Assembly (NCBI RefSeq): GCF_004362525.1
Contig: NZ_SNXS01000003.1
Location: forward strand, 682,001 to 746,000
Reading direction: 5' to 3'
Length of the DNA stretch: 64,000 nt
Origin: Roseateles toxinivorans
Lineage (GTDB): Bacteria > Pseudomonadota > Gammaproteobacteria > Burkholderiales > Burkholderiaceae_C
A program made the position numbers and the translations under genes. The notes under the pieces are model-generated. The model was given only the letters and a program-made list of their open reading frames with translations. It was not told the origin of the DNA and did not search any database. Of this stretch, positions 26,632 through 36,203 are shown piece by piece; within the stretch, counting starts at the first letter, position 1, and each line of letters opens with the position of its first letter.

Positions 26632-27249
26632 ATGCCCGTGATCGTCGTCGCCAACCCCAAGGGCGGAGTCGGCAAGTCCACCCTGTCCACCAATATCGCC
26701 GGCTATCTGGCCCGCCAGGGCCATGCCGTGATGCTGGGCGATGTGGACCGGCAGCAGAGCGCGCGCCGCTGGCTGGCGCTGCGTCCGGCGAGCCTGCCGA
26801 CGATACGGGGCTGGGATGTGCACAAAGACCATCTGGTGCGGCCGCCCAAGGGCGTCAGCCACGTGGTGCTGGACACCCCGGCCGGCCTGCATGGCAAGCG
26901 CCTGGACGAGTTGCTGAAGATTGCCGACAAGCTGCTCGTGCCGCTGCAGCCCAGTCTGTTCGACATCGACGCCACCTATGCCTTTGTGCAGGAGCTGAAC
27001 GAGCGCGCGCTGGCCAAGCACATCAAGGTCGCGGTGGTGGCGATGCGCGCCAAGGAGGGCACCTTGTCGGTCGAGCAGCTGCAGCACTTTCTGCAGACGC
27101 TGAAGGTGCCGGTGCTGGGCCAGCTGCGCGACACGCAGAACTATGTGCAGCTCGCCGCCCGCGGGCTGACGCTGTGGGACGTGGCGCCCAGCCGGGTGGA
27201 GCGGGATCTCGAACAATGGCAGCCGCTGCTGAGCTGGCTGGAACACTGA
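26632..27249 (+). CDS. Orphan ParA family ATPase
   Basis: A 205-aa MinD/ParA-superfamily ATPase. The deviant Walker A is VANPKGGVGKSTLSTNIAGY with both lysines, the Walker A' region is GDVDRQQSARRW, and Walker B is VVLDTPAGL. AGGAG lies seven bases before the ATG. It lacks the N-terminal DNA-binding domain of plasmid ParA proteins, and no parB or parS-like repeat is near, so the cargo is unknown. Likely jobs are positioning of a protein cluster rather than DNA partition. The next gene follows within 12 bases. Confidence 0.9.
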   Translation: MPVIVVANPKGGVGKSTLSTNIAGYLARQGHAVMLGDVDRQQSARRWLALRPASLPTIRGWDVHKDHLVRPPKGVSHVVLDTPAGLHGKRLDELLKIADKLLVPLQPSLFDIDATYAFVQELNERALAKHIKVAVVAMRAKEGTLSVEQLQHFLQTLKVPVLGQLRDTQNYVQLAARGLTLWDVAPSRVERDLEQWQPLLSWLEH

Positions 27250-27261
27250 ATGAAAGCATGC

Positions 27262-27714
27262 ATGAAGCGATATGAACATCTGCAGGACCTCGGCGCCCTG
27301 GTCGGCCAGGAGGTCGGTCTCAGCGACTGGGTGCTGATCGACCAGGCCCGCATCCAGCTGTTTGCCGACGCCACCGGCGACCATCAATGGATACATCTGG
27401 ACGCCGAACGCGCCGCCGCCGGACCCTTTGGTAGTACGGTCGCCCATGGCTATCTGACCCTGAGCCTGCTGCCCCTGCTGAGTGCCGGCGCCTTCACGGT
27501 GGCCGACGTACGCATGGGCGTCAACTACGGCCTGAACAAGGTGCGCTTTCCGGCGCCGGTGCCGGTGAACAGCCGGCTGCGCGGGCGTTTTGTGCTGGTG
27601 GGCTTCGAGCCCATCGCCGGCGGCGCCCAGCTGACGATGGACGTGACGATGGAGCGCAAGGGATCTGACAAGCCGGTCTGCGTGGCCCAGTCGGTGAGCC
27701 GCATGTTCGCCTGA
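27262..27714 (+). CDS. MaoC-like dehydratase (R-specific enoyl-CoA hydratase fold)
   Basis: A 150-aa hot-dog-fold protein. The hydratase motif is present as LFADATGDHQWIHLDAERAA with the catalytic Asp and His pair, followed by GPFGSTVAHGYLTLSLLPLL. Such enzymes hydrate trans-2-enoyl-CoA, for example to feed polyhydroxyalkanoate synthesis; the chain length preferred here is unknown. Two starts are in frame: ATG 27250, abutting the parA stop, and ATG 27262, which fits homologues better. Confidence 0.88.
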   Translation: MKRYEHLQDLGALVGQEVGLSDWVLIDQARIQLFADATGDHQWIHLDAERAAAGPFGSTVAHGYLTLSLLPLLSAGAFTVADVRMGVNYGLNKVRFPAPVPVNSRLRGRFVLVGFEPIAGGAQLTMDVTMERKGSDKPVCVAQSVSRMFA

Positions 27715-27725
27715 GCTGCAATCCA

Positions 27726-27738
27726 CCCCTATGGGGGG
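27726..27738 (+). promoter_or_regulatory. C/G-rich inverted motif upstream of the NarL-type regulator
   Basis: CCCCTATGGGGGG has 4-bp arms around TAT and is centred about 84 bases upstream of the response-regulator ATG. Related motifs occur at nearly the same distance upstream of both PEP-CTERM genes (50288-50305 and 59866-59884). It is therefore a candidate operator for autoregulation. Confidence 0.5.
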
Positions 27739-27815
27739 CCCGGCCCCTTGACAACGCAGTCGCCGCTAACATCGCGCCCACTCGACAAGATTCGAAGATG
27801 CAAGGAGGCCCGGCC

Positions 27816-28547
27816 ATGAAGGTGCTGTTGATTGACGACCACCCGCTGATACTGTCCGCGCTGCAGACGGTGATCGAAGGCCTGGGCGACAACGTCAAGG
27901 TCGTCGGCGTGGACAGTGCCGGCCAGGCGCGGGCCACGCTGAAGGCCGGCCAGGACTTCGACCTGGTGCTGCTGGACCTGCAGCTGGGCGATGCCGATGG
28001 CTTCGATGTGCTGACCGAGTTCCGCGCCGCCTATCCGGCCCTGCCGGTGGTGGTGGTCTCGGCCTCGGACCGCGCCAGCGACGTGATACGCGCGATCGAC
28101 CTCGGCGCGATGGGTTTCGTGCCCAAGCGCACCGGCAAGGAGATGCTGGCCCAGGCGCTGCGCCTGGTGATGGCCGGCGGCATCTTCGTGCCCTCGATGT
28201 CACTCGGTTCCGGCATGAGCAATGCTCCGGCGCCGGCCGCGGCCTCGCCGGTGCAGGCGATCGGCGACGCCGCCCAGGCCTCGGGCTTCCAGAAGGTGAC
28301 GGCGCTGGAAGGCCTGTCGCTGACGCCGCGCCAGACCGATGTGCTTGCCCTGCTGTTGCAGGGCAAGCCGAACAAGGTCATCGCGCGCGAGCTGGGCGTC
28401 TCGGTCGAAACCGTCAAGGACCATGTGGCCGCGGTGCTGAAGGCGCTGGGCGTCAATTCCCGCACCCAGGCCGTGCTGGCGGTCGGCCAGATGAGCCAGC
28501 AGCAACCCGGCGGCGGCTTCAGCACCTTCCGAAGCAGCCAATCGTGA
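27816..28547 (+). CDS. NarL/LuxR-type response regulator
   Basis: A 243-aa regulator. The receiver (about 1-120) has LLIDDHPLILSALQTVIEGL, LVLLDLQLGDADGFDVL with the phospho-acceptor Asp, and GFVPKRTGKEML. After an Ala/Pro-rich linker the LuxR helix-turn-helix reads LSLTPRQTDVLALLLQGKPN, then KVIARELGVSVETVKDHVAA. AAGGAGG seven bases before ATG 27816 fixes the start. The next gene, a hybrid kinase, overlaps by four bases, so the two are a translationally coupled two-component pair. Its likely targets include the genes that share the upstream motif noted at 27726. Confidence 0.93.
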   Translation: MKVLLIDDHPLILSALQTVIEGLGDNVKVVGVDSAGQARATLKAGQDFDLVLLDLQLGDADGFDVLTEFRAAYPALPVVVVSASDRASDVIRAIDLGAMGFVPKRTGKEMLAQALRLVMAGGIFVPSMSLGSGMSNAPAPAAASPVQAIGDAAQASGFQKVTALEGLSLTPRQTDVLALLLQGKPNKVIARELGVSVETVKDHVAAVLKALGVNSRTQAVLAVGQMSQQQPGGGFSTFRSSQS

Positions 28548-30376
28548 CGGACGTCTCGTCGCGGCCGCCGACCGGCCTGTGGGCGCCGCTGGCCGACAGC
28601 GCCCTGGTCGCCGACCGCTATCGCAGCCTGTTCAGCCAGATGCTGCCCTCGCTGATGGGCAATACGCTGGGCCTGCTGATCTTCGTGCTGGTCTACTGGC
28701 GCCATGTGTCGCTGCCGGTGCTGGCCGTCTGGGCCGGATGGATCCTGCTGCTGACCTTCGGCCGCCTGCAGCACTATCTGCGCTTTGCCCGTCATCCCGA
28801 GGCTGGCGACGCTCAGATACTCGACTGGAGCCGCAGCTGGCGCCTCCTGCTGCACGGCCAGGCCCTGGCCTGGGCGCTGGGCATCTGGATGTTCTACGGC
28901 GCGGGCGGGCACTTCCAGCTGATCACCATGGTGGTGCTGACCTATTGCTACTGCCTGGCCGCCATCCACCTGCTGACCCTGGTGCCGCGCGATCTGGGCG
29001 TCTTCCTGAGCCTGGTGCTGCTGTCCCTGGTCATCAATATGGCCATGGATGACGGCCGGCCCTACAGCCTGGAGCTGGCCGGCGTGCTGTGCGTGCTCTA
29101 TGTGATCGCCCTGGTGATGGGCCGCACCTACCACCACACCTTGCGCAATGCGATCGCGCTCAAGGTGCATGCCGACCGGCTGGCCGAGCAGCTGCGCGTG
29201 GAGAAAGCGCTGGCCGACGAGAACCGCCGCGCGGCCGAGGCCGCCAGCCGCGCCAAGACCCAGTTCTTCGCCGCCGCCAGCCATGACCTGCGCCAGCCGC
29301 TGCATGCGCTGGGCCTGTTCGCCGAGGCGCTGCGCCAGCGCACCCACGACCCCGAGGCGGCCAAGCTGATCAACAGCATCAACGAGTCGGTCGATGCGCT
29401 GGAGGGCCTGTTCGGCGAGCTGCTGGACATCACCCGCATCGACACCGGCGCCGTTGACGTCAATCCCAAGGCGGTGCCGGTGCGCGAGCTGTTCGCGCGG
29501 CTGCGCCTGCAGTTCGAGCCGGTGGCCTTCGAGAAGGGCCTGATGCTGAGCTTCCATGGCGAGCAGCATGTGCTGCACACCGACCCGACCATCGTCGAGC
29601 GCATCCTGCGCAATCTGGTCTCCAACGCGCTGCGCTACACCGAGGACGGCGGCGTGCTGGTCAGCTGCCGGCGCCGCCAGGGCCAGCTCTTGCTGCAGGT
29701 CTGGGACAGCGGCATCGGCATTGCCCCGCCGGCGCTGACCCGCATCTTCGACGAGTTCTACCAGGTGCAGAGCCAGCGCCCGCTGGAGCCGCATCACCGC
29801 AAGGGCCTGGGCCTGGGCCTGTCCATCGTCAAGCGCCTGGCCGAGCTGCTGCAGACGCCGCTGACGGTGAACTCGCGGGTCGGCCATGGCACGGTGTTCG
29901 GTTTGACCGTGCCGGCGGGCCGATTGGAGCCGCAGGCCATGGGCTCACTGGAGCTGGGCCGCGCCCCGCTGGGCCTGACGCTGGACGGCCGGCTGATCGT
30001 CATCGTCGAGGACGAGCCCGCCGTCAGCGAGGGCCTGGTGGTCTTGCTTCAGGCCTGGGGCGCCGAGGCGCTGGCCTTCGACTCGGTGCCCTCGGTGCGC
30101 GCCTGGGCCCAGGCCAACCCCGGTCAGCGGCCCGATCTGCTGCTGGTGGACTACCGCCTGCCCGAAGGCGCGACCGGCATCGACGCGCTGCTGGCCGTGC
30201 GCGCCGTCTATGCCGGCATCGACGGCACGCCGATACCGGCCATCATGGTCACCGGCAGCACCATGACCGGCCACGAGCTGGACGCCCAGGCGCACGACTT
30301 CCATGTGCTGATCAAACCAGTCGTACCCAACAAGCTGCGCGCGATGATCGCGTTCAAGCTCGGCATGCGGTCCTGA
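28544..30376 (+). CDS. Hybrid membrane sensor kinase with C-terminal receiver
   Basis: A 610-aa protein starting at GTG 28544, overlapping the regulator stop. About six membrane segments span residues 35-210 without a large periplasmic domain. The dimerisation box is FFAAASHDLRQPLHALGLFA; the catalytic domain has NLVSNALRYTEDG, WDSGIGIAPP and KGLGLGLSIVKRL. A C-terminal receiver (about 480-600) has IVEDEPAVSEGL and LLLVDYRLPEGATG with the acceptor Asp. Kinases of this build are commonly paired with NarL-type regulators. The receiver may act as an internal phosphate sink. Confidence 0.92.
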   Translation: MTDVSSRPPTGLWAPLADSALVADRYRSLFSQMLPSLMGNTLGLLIFVLVYWRHVSLPVLAVWAGWILLLTFGRLQHYLRFARHPEAGDAQILDWSRSWRLLLHGQALAWALGIWMFYGAGGHFQLITMVVLTYCYCLAAIHLLTLVPRDLGVFLSLVLLSLVINMAMDDGRPYSLELAGVLCVLYVIALVMGRTYHHTLRNAIALKVHADRLAEQLRVEKALADENRRAAEAASRAKTQFFAAASHDLRQPLHALGLFAEALRQRTHDPEAAKLINSINESVDALEGLFGELLDITRIDTGAVDVNPKAVPVRELFARLRLQFEPVAFEKGLMLSFHGEQHVLHTDPTIVERILRNLVSNALRYTEDGGVLVSCRRRQGQLLLQVWDSGIGIAPPALTRIFDEFYQVQSQRPLEPHHRKGLGLGLSIVKRLAELLQTPLTVNSRVGHGTVFGLTVPAGRLEPQAMGSLELGRAPLGLTLDGRLIVIVEDEPAVSEGLVVLLQAWGAEALAFDSVPSVRAWAQANPGQRPDLLLVDYRLPEGATGIDALLAVRAVYAGIDGTPIPAIMVTGSTMTGHELDAQAHDFHVLIKPVVPNKLRAMIAFKLGMRS

Positions 30377-30379
30377 CCG

Positions 30380-30460
30380 GTAGCCCGGATGTAATCCGGG
30401 TCCTGCGCGTTAGCCGCCGAGAACCCCGCATTCCGGCCTTCGGCCTGCATGACGGGCTAC
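30380..30460. repeat. REP-like palindrome, copy 2
   Basis: Bases 30380-30400 repeat the right arm of copy 1 (4543-4563) with one mismatch. The outer ends GTAGCCCG (30380-30387) and CGGGCTAC (30453-30460) are inverted repeats, and an inner CCGGCCTTCGGCC (30433-30445) adds a second stem. It fills the whole gap between two convergent genes. Confidence 0.75.
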
Positions 30461-30466
30461 GAAGAC

Positions 30467-31351
30467 TCAGCTCGGTTGGTAGGCCAGCCTGACGTAGATC
30501 GGCGCAAACGCCTCCGCCTGCGTGATCTGCAGCAGGCGTTCCTTGGCCAGCTCCAGCATCGCGATGAAGGTCACGACCAGCACCTGGTGGCCCCGTTCGA
30601 CCTCGAACAGCTCGTGGAACTCGACGAAGCGTCGGCCCTGCAGGCGGCGCAGCACGATGCTCATGTGCTCGCGCACCGACAGCTGCTCGCGGGTGATGCG
30701 GTGGTGCTGCACGAGCTTGGCGCGCTTGAGGATGTCCAGCCAGGCGTCGCGCAGATCGACCGCCTCGACGTCGGGGAAGCGCAGGGTCAGCGACTGCTCT
30801 ATGGTCACCTGGGCGCGCAGAAAGTCGCGGCCCAGCTGCGGCAGACGGTCGATGCCGGCTGCGGCCAGCTTCATTTGCTCGTACTCCAGCAGGCGGCGCA
30901 CCAGCTCGGCGCGCGGGTCCTCGGGCTCGCTGCCGTCGTCGGTCTTCTTCGGCGGCAAGAGCATGCGCGACTTGATCTCGATCAGCATCGCCGCCATCAG
31001 CAGGTACTCGCTGGCCAGCTCCAGATTGTGTTTGCGCAGCTGGTCCACATAGCTGAGGTACTGGCGCGTCACATCGGCCAGCGGTATGTCGAGGATGTTG
31101 AAGTTCTGCCGGCGTATCAGGTACAGCAGCAGGTCCAGCGGGCCCTGGAAGGCCTCGAGAAAGACCTCCAGCGCATCGGGCGGGATGTAGAGGTCATGGG
31201 GCAGCTGGAACAGCGGCTCGCCGTAGAGGCGTGCGACGGCCACATGGTCAACCGCCAACGGCGACACCGGCGCCTGTGTCATCGACTCGGGCGGCAGCAG
31301 TTCGCTGGGTGCGGGACCCATTGGGTCGGCCGCTTGCGGCTGGATGTCCAC
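30467..31351 (-). CDS. scpA: Chromosome segregation/condensation kleisin ScpA
   Basis: A 294-aa kleisin. The signature is EAFQGPLDLLLYLIRRQNFN, followed by ILDIPLADVTRQYLSYVDQL and ASEYLLMAAMLIEIKSRMLL. ScpA links the heads of SMC with ScpB in chromosome condensation. The first 45 residues are Pro/Ala-rich and not conserved; GTG 31351 is the furthest start and ATG 31282 a plausible shorter one. scpB is not in the window. It follows the DUF3460 gene by 23 bases. Confidence 0.92.
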   Translation of the reverse strand: MDIQPQAADPMGPAPSELLPPESMTQAPVSPLAVDHVAVARLYGEPLFQLPHDLYIPPDALEVFLEAFQGPLDLLLYLIRRQNFNILDIPLADVTRQYLSYVDQLRKHNLELASEYLLMAAMLIEIKSRMLLPPKKTDDGSEPEDPRAELVRRLLEYEQMKLAAAGIDRLPQLGRDFLRAQVTIEQSLTLRFPDVEAVDLRDAWLDILKRAKLVQHHRITREQLSVREHMSIVLRRLQGRRFVEFHELFEVERGHQVLVVTFIAMLELAKERLLQITQAEAFAPIYVRLAYQPS

Positions 31352-31374
31352 GCCGGTTCAGGACTCGGCCGGGC

Positions 31375-31578
31375 TCAGTGCGCCTTGGTCTGGTAGACGT
31401 AGGGCTGCTGCTCGACCTTGGCTTCGCGATAGTCGGCCTGGGCCTGGCGGTCCACCGGCTTGTCCCACAGCAGGGCGCGGCCGGCGCGTTGCTCGGCTTC
31501 CAGCGTGGGTTTCTTGGCCTTGAGCTCGTCGATGAAGGAGCTGACTTCGGACTTGTAGTGCTTCCAGAACAGGGGCAT
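31375..31578 (-). CDS. DUF3460 family small protein
   Basis: A 67-aa protein, charged and soluble (FWKHYKSEVSSFIDELKAKK; RAGRALLWDKPVDRQAQADY). This is a short betaproteobacterial family of unknown function, usually near scpA. ATG 31578 is preferred over the TTG at 31590 that overlaps the upstream sulP stop. Confidence 0.85.
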   Translation of the reverse strand: MPLFWKHYKSEVSSFIDELKAKKPTLEAEQRAGRALLWDKPVDRQAQADYREAKVEQQPYVYQTKAH

Positions 31579-31586
31579 GGTGGGGC

Positions 31587-33269
31587 TCAATCGGGTTTGA
31601 GGCCGGATTTTACCGTGCCGGCCAGGGCGAGGCCCTCTTCAAGACTGGCGGGCAGGTTCTCGGGACCGATATGGAGGTCGAAGCCGCCGCGCTGCATCAG
31701 CCCGCGGGGCTGCTCGTTCAGGTTGCAGATCAGCAGCCGGATGTGCCGGCGCTGCAAGGTGCGATGCAATTGTTCGAGCGCATCCAGGCCCGAGCTGTCC
31801 ATCGAGACCATCAGGTGGGCATCCAGCAGCACGGTCTCGACCTCAGCGGGAAGCTGCTCGGCCAGGGTCTCGATCTTGGCCACGGCCGCAAAGAACAGCG
31901 TGCCGTAGAGCCGGAATACGCGCACCCCGGGCGGCGCGGTCAGCACGGTGACGGCCTCGACGCTGAACAGGCTGCTCATCCGGTAGATGAAGAATACGCA
32001 GGCCAACACCAGGCCCACCTCCATGGCCACCGTCAGATCGAACACGACCGTCATGAAGAAGGTGCCCAGCAGGATGGTGCGGTAGGGCAGGTTGAAGCGG
32101 CGCAGGCGCACGAACTCGCGCCACTCGCCCATATTCCAGGCCACGAACAGCAGGATGCCGGCCAGCGCGGCCAGCGGCACATGCTCGGCCAGCGGAGCGG
32201 CCACCAGCACCACCAGCAGAATCGTCAACGCATGGACCAGGCCGGCCACCGGGCTGGTGGCGCCGGCCCGCACATTGGTGACGGTGCGGGCAATGGTGCC
32301 GGTGGCCGGTATGCCGCCGAAGAAGGGGGTGATGAAGTTGGCCGCGCCCTGGGCCATCAGCTCCTGGTTCGGGTCGTGCCGCGGCTGGGGGCTGAGGTTG
32401 TCGGCCACACGGGCGCACAGCAGCGATTCGATCGCGCCCAGCAGCGCGATCGTCAGCGTCGGGATGAACAGATGCTTGGCCCCCTCCCAGCTGAACTCGG
32501 GCAGGGCCAAGGCCGGCAGAGCCTGCGGTATGCCGCCGAACTTGGAGCCTATGGTCTCCAGCGGCAGGTCCAGCAGGGCGGTGGCCAGGGTGGCCAGGGC
32601 CAGGGCGACGATGGTACCGGGCAGATGGGACATCAGCCGGCGCGCCTTGTCCCGGGCCGTGACCGGCGCCGTGGGCATCACATAGCTTTTGGGCCACAGC
32701 ACCACCAGGGCCAGGCAGGCCGTGCCCATCAGCAGGGCCCAGGGATTGAAGGTGTAGAGGTGCTGGGCCAGCACGCCGATCTGGGTGAAGAAGTCGGCCG
32801 GCAGCTTGTCTATGCGCAGGCCCAGCAGGTCTTTCAGCTGCGACAGGCCGATCAGCACCGCAATGCCATTGGTGAAGCCGATGACGATGCTGACCGGTAT
32901 ATAGCGCACCAGCGCGCCCAGGCGCAGCAGGCCCATCAGCATCAAGAGCACGCCGGCCAGCGAGGTGGCGATCAGCAGATTGGCCAGGCCATAGCGCTCG
33001 ACGATGCCATAGACGATGACGATGAAGGCACCCGCCGGCCCGCCGATCTGCACGCTGGAGCCGCCCAGCGCCGAGATCAGGAAGCCGGCAATGATGGCCG
33101 TGAACAGGCCCTGTTCAGGCTTGACCCCGGAGGCGATCGCAAATGCCAGGGCCAGCGGCAGGGCGACGATGCCCACGGTCAGGCCGGCGCCCAGGTCGGC
33201 GGCGAACTGGCGCTTCGAATAGCCCTTCAGCGCATCGACGAGGCGGGGGCGGAACGGGTGCAGCTTCAT
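31587..33269 (-). CDS. SulP family anion transporter with STAS domain
   Basis: A 560-aa protein with about 11-14 membrane segments and a C-terminal cytosolic STAS domain (about 440-550; HLMVSMDSSGLDALEQLHRT). Family motifs are DLGAGLTVGIVALPLALAFA near the start and GAANFITPFFGGIPATGTIA in the core. SulP transporters carry sulfate, bicarbonate, chloride or dicarboxylates, and the substrate cannot be assigned from sequence alone. It lies 18 bases after the DUF1275 gene. Confidence 0.92.
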   Translation of the reverse strand: MKLHPFRPRLVDALKGYSKRQFAADLGAGLTVGIVALPLALAFAIASGVKPEQGLFTAIIAGFLISALGGSSVQIGGPAGAFIVIVYGIVERYGLANLLIATSLAGVLLMLMGLLRLGALVRYIPVSIVIGFTNGIAVLIGLSQLKDLLGLRIDKLPADFFTQIGVLAQHLYTFNPWALLMGTACLALVVLWPKSYVMPTAPVTARDKARRLMSHLPGTIVALALATLATALLDLPLETIGSKFGGIPQALPALALPEFSWEGAKHLFIPTLTIALLGAIESLLCARVADNLSPQPRHDPNQELMAQGAANFITPFFGGIPATGTIARTVTNVRAGATSPVAGLVHALTILLVVLVAAPLAEHVPLAALAGILLFVAWNMGEWREFVRLRRFNLPYRTILLGTFFMTVVFDLTVAMEVGLVLACVFFIYRMSSLFSVEAVTVLTAPPGVRVFRLYGTLFFAAVAKIETLAEQLPAEVETVLLDAHLMVSMDSSGLDALEQLHRTLQRRHIRLLICNLNEQPRGLMQRGGFDLHIGPENLPASLEEGLALAGTVKSGLKPD

Positions 33270-33287
33270 GCGGCGGCGGGGCGTGTA

Positions 33288-34034
33288 TCAACGCACATGC
33301 TCGGAAATATCGTCCATCAGCGGCAGCGCGGCCATGACAATCAGCAAGAGCGCGACCGGCACCGTGGCGCTGAAGCCGAAATTCTTGAAGGCCAGCGCGC
33401 CGACGATGCCGCCGGCAAAGAACAGGCTCAGAATGCCGGCCAGCAGTCGCAGGCGCGGGCGATCGGCCCGCACGAGGCCGTGCGCGCCGGCGCCGCCGCG
33501 GTTCCAGTAGATCAGGCGGCCCAGCTCGATGCCCAGGTCGGTGATCACGCCGGTCATATGGGTGGTGCGTATCTCGGCGCGCGAAATCTTGGTCACCACC
33601 GCGTTCTGCAGCCCCATCAAAAAGCACAGCAGCAGCACCGTGCTGGGCAGCAGGAACTCGGTCCAGAAGTGCAGGTTCGCACCGACAAGGCCGAACAGCA
33701 GCAGCAAGACCGCCTCCAGCAGCAGTGACAGCGCGTATTCGCTGTGCATGGCGCGGCGCCGCGCCCAGTTGGTCAGTATGGCGGTGGTCATCGCCCCGGC
33801 CATGAAGAAGGCCAGCGACATCAGACCCGCGGCGGCCAGCAAGAGCTGGCCCAGCACCAGGTCATCGGCAATGGCCGAGACGACACCGGTCATGTGCGAG
33901 GTGTAGCGCTGCACGGCCAAAAAGCCACCGGCATTGATGGCACCGGCCACAAAGGCAAGCACCGCGCCAAGCTGCCGGTTGGCCTGCAACGTGCGTTCCC
34001 GCCCAGTCAGTCGGCGCAGGAACTGTGCTGTCAT
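33288..34034 (-). CDS. YoaK/DUF1275 membrane protein
   Basis: A 248-aa protein with six to seven hydrophobic segments. The family motif is visible as AGAINAGGFLAVQRYTSHMT, with GLQNAVVTKISRAEIRTTHM and GVITDLGIELGRL later. Function is unknown; members are sometimes described as putative transporters. ATG 34034 is the family-like start (MTAQFLRRLTGRER). Confidence 0.85.
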   Translation of the reverse strand: MTAQFLRRLTGRERTLQANRQLGAVLAFVAGAINAGGFLAVQRYTSHMTGVVSAIADDLVLGQLLLAAAGLMSLAFFMAGAMTTAILTNWARRRAMHSEYALSLLLEAVLLLLFGLVGANLHFWTEFLLPSTVLLLCFLMGLQNAVVTKISRAEIRTTHMTGVITDLGIELGRLIYWNRGGAGAHGLVRADRPRLRLLAGILSLFFAGGIVGALAFKNFGFSATVPVALLLIVMAALPLMDDISEHVR

Positions 34035-34044
34035 TGGGTGCGTG

Positions 34045-36087
34045 TCAGCGTACGCGCATGCCGGGCAGGGCGCCAGGGAAGGGCTCCAGCACGAAGATGC
34101 CCGGATTCGCCTTCTCGTCCGCATGGCTGGCGGCCAGCACCATGCCCTCGCTGAGGCCGAACTTCATCTTGCGCGGCGCCAGATTGGCCACCATCACCGT
34201 CAGCTTGCCTATCAGGTCCTCGGGCTTGTACGCGCTCTTGATGCCGCTGAAGACATTGCGGGTCTTCTCCTCGCCAACGTCCAGGGTCAGGCGAAGGAGC
34301 TTGTCCGAGCCCTCGACATGCTCGCAGTTGACGATCTTCGCAATGCGCAGATCGACCTTGGTGAAGTCGTCGATCTTGATCTCGGGGGCCAGGTCTTCAC
34401 CGCCGGGCGAGACCTTGGGTGCGGCCGGGGCTTCGAACAGCTTGTCCAACAAGACCGGATCGACGCGCTGCATCAGGTGCTTGTACTCGCCGATGGTGTG
34501 GGCGCCGAGAGACGCCGAAGCATCCTCGAAGCTGAACGGCGCGACCTTCAGGAAGGCCTCGACCTGGGCGGCCAGCGCCGGCAGCACCGGCTTCAGATAG
34601 ATCGTCAGCAGGCGGAAGGCCTCGATGCAGACCGAGCAGACGTCCTGCAGCACCGCGTCGGCGCCTTCCTTCTTGGCCAGCTCCCAGGGCTTGTTCTGGT
34701 CCACATACTCGTTGACGCGGTCGGCCAGCAGCATGGTTTCGCGCAGGACCTTGCCGAAGTCACGCTCCTCGTACAGGCGCTCGATCTCGGCGCGGTGCAC
34801 GCGCAGGCCCTCCAGCAGCGCATTGCCCTCGACGCCGACGTCGCCCGACAACTGGCCGCCGAAGCGCTTGCTCAGGAAGCCGGCCGCGCGGCTGGCGATA
34901 TTGATGTACTTGCCTATCAGGTCGCTGTTGACCCGGGCGACGAAGTCATCGGGGTTGAAGTCGATGTCTTCGACGCGGCTGTTCAGCTTGGCGGCGATGT
35001 AATAGCGCAGCCATTCGGCGTTCAGGCCCAGCTCCAAGTACTTCAGCGGCGAGATGCCGGTGCCTCGGCTCTTGCTCATCTTCTCGCCGTTGTTGACGGT
35101 GATGAAGCCGTGAACATAGACGTTGTTGGGCGTCTTGCGGCCCGAGAACTGCAGCATCGCCGGCCAGAACAGCAGGTGAAAGCGCACGATGTCCTTGCCG
35201 ATGAAGTGCACCTGTTCGACTGCCGGGTCGGCCATGTACGCGTCGTAATCCTGGCCGCGCTTGGCGAACAGATTCTTCAGCGAGGCCAGATAGCCGACCG
35301 GCGCATCCAGCCAGACATAGAAATACTTGCCCGGGGCGTCGGGGATCTCGATGCCGAAGTAGGGGGCATCGCGGCTGATGTCCCAGTCGACCAGGCCGCC
35401 GGTGCCGTCTTCTTCCTTGCTCAGCCATTCCTTGACCTTGTTGGCCATCTCGGGCTGCAGCTTGCCGTCCTGCGTCCACTGCTCCAGGAACTCGGCGCAG
35501 CGCGGGTCGGACAGGCGGAAGAAATAGTGGTCGCTGGTCTTCAGCACCGGCGTCGTGCCCGACAGCGCCGAGTAGGGGTTCTTCAGCTCGGTCGGGGCGT
35601 AGACGGCGCCACAGTTCTCGCAGTTGTCGCCGTATTGGTCCAGGGTGCCGCACTTGGGGCACTCGCCCTTGATGTAGCGGTCCGGCAGGAACATGCCCTT
35701 GACCGGGTCGAAGAACTGCTCGATCGTGCGCACGTCGATCAGCTCGTTCTTGCGCAGGGCCAGGTAGATCTCGCGGGCCAGCTCGTGGTTCTCGGGGCCG
35801 TCTGTCGAGTGCCAGTTGTCGAACTGGATATGAAAACCGTTCAGATAGGCCGGCCGGCCTGCCGCCACTTCGGCGACGAACTGCTGCGGCGTCTTGCCGG
35901 CCTTCTCGGCGGCAATCATGATGGGCGCGCCGTGGGCGTCATCCGCACAGACGAAATTGACCTCGGCGCCCTTCATGCGCTGCGCCCGTACCCAGGTGTC
36001 GGCCTGGATGTATTCCATCATGTGGCCAATGTGGAACCCGGCATTGGCATAGGGAAGGGCGGTGGTGACGAAGAGCTTGCGGGTCAT
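34045..36087 (-). CDS. metG: Methionyl-tRNA synthetase
   Basis: A 680-aa class I synthetase, the long form. The HIGH motif is FHIGHMMEY and KMSKS is [13 protein letters not shown] zinc knuckle is [18 protein letters not shown] (about 145-162). The C-terminal EMAPII-like tRNA-binding domain (about 575-680) includes [20 protein letters not shown] and [16 protein letters not shown]. It charges tRNA-Met for initiation and elongation. It is divergent from apbC across 116 bases, a conserved betaproteobacterial arrangement. Confidence 0.97.
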   Translation of the reverse strand: MTRKLFVTTALPYANAGFHIGHMMEYIQADTWVRAQRMKGAEVNFVCADDAHGAPIMIAAEKAGKTPQQFVAEVAAGRPAYLNGFHIQFDNWHSTDGPENHELAREIYLALRKNELIDVRTIEQFFDPVKGMFLPDRYIKGECPKCGTLDQYGDNCENCGAVYAPTELKNPYSALSGTTPVLKTSDHYFFRLSDPRCAEFLEQWTQDGKLQPEMANKVKEWLSKEEDGTGGLVDWDISRDAPYFGIEIPDAPGKYFYVWLDAPVGYLASLKNLFAKRGQDYDAYMADPAVEQVHFIGKDIVRFHLLFWPAMLQFSGRKTPNNVYVHGFITVNNGEKMSKSRGTGISPLKYLELGLNAEWLRYYIAAKLNSRVEDIDFNPDDFVARVNSDLIGKYINIASRAAGFLSKRFGGQLSGDVGVEGNALLEGLRVHRAEIERLYEERDFGKVLRETMLLADRVNEYVDQNKPWELAKKEGADAVLQDVCSVCIEAFRLLTIYLKPVLPALAAQVEAFLKVAPFSFEDASASLGAHTIGEYKHLMQRVDPVLLDKLFEAPAAPKVSPGGEDLAPEIKIDDFTKVDLRIAKIVNCEHVEGSDKLLRLTLDVGEEKTRNVFSGIKSAYKPEDLIGKLTVMVANLAPRKMKFGLSEGMVLAASHADEKANPGIFVLEPFPGALPGMRVR

Positions 36088-36203
36088 CGGGCTGGCCTTG
36101 GGTAGCGGTGAAACTGGCGGAAACCCTTGATTCTAGGCGCCGCAAGGGGCTTCGCCTCTAGGCTAGACTGGTTCGCATTCCCCCACTGGATTTCTATCCC
36201 ACC

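Noticed and set aside
31671-33728. A 685-codon plus-strand frame opposite the SulP gene
   Set aside because: The product is Gln/His/Gly-rich low complexity, a shadow of membrane-protein codons on the other strand.
33934-36105. A long plus-strand frame opposite metG
   Set aside because: metG is unmistakable on the minus strand (HIGH, KMSKS, zinc knuckle); the opposite frame has no domain and no ribosome-binding site.
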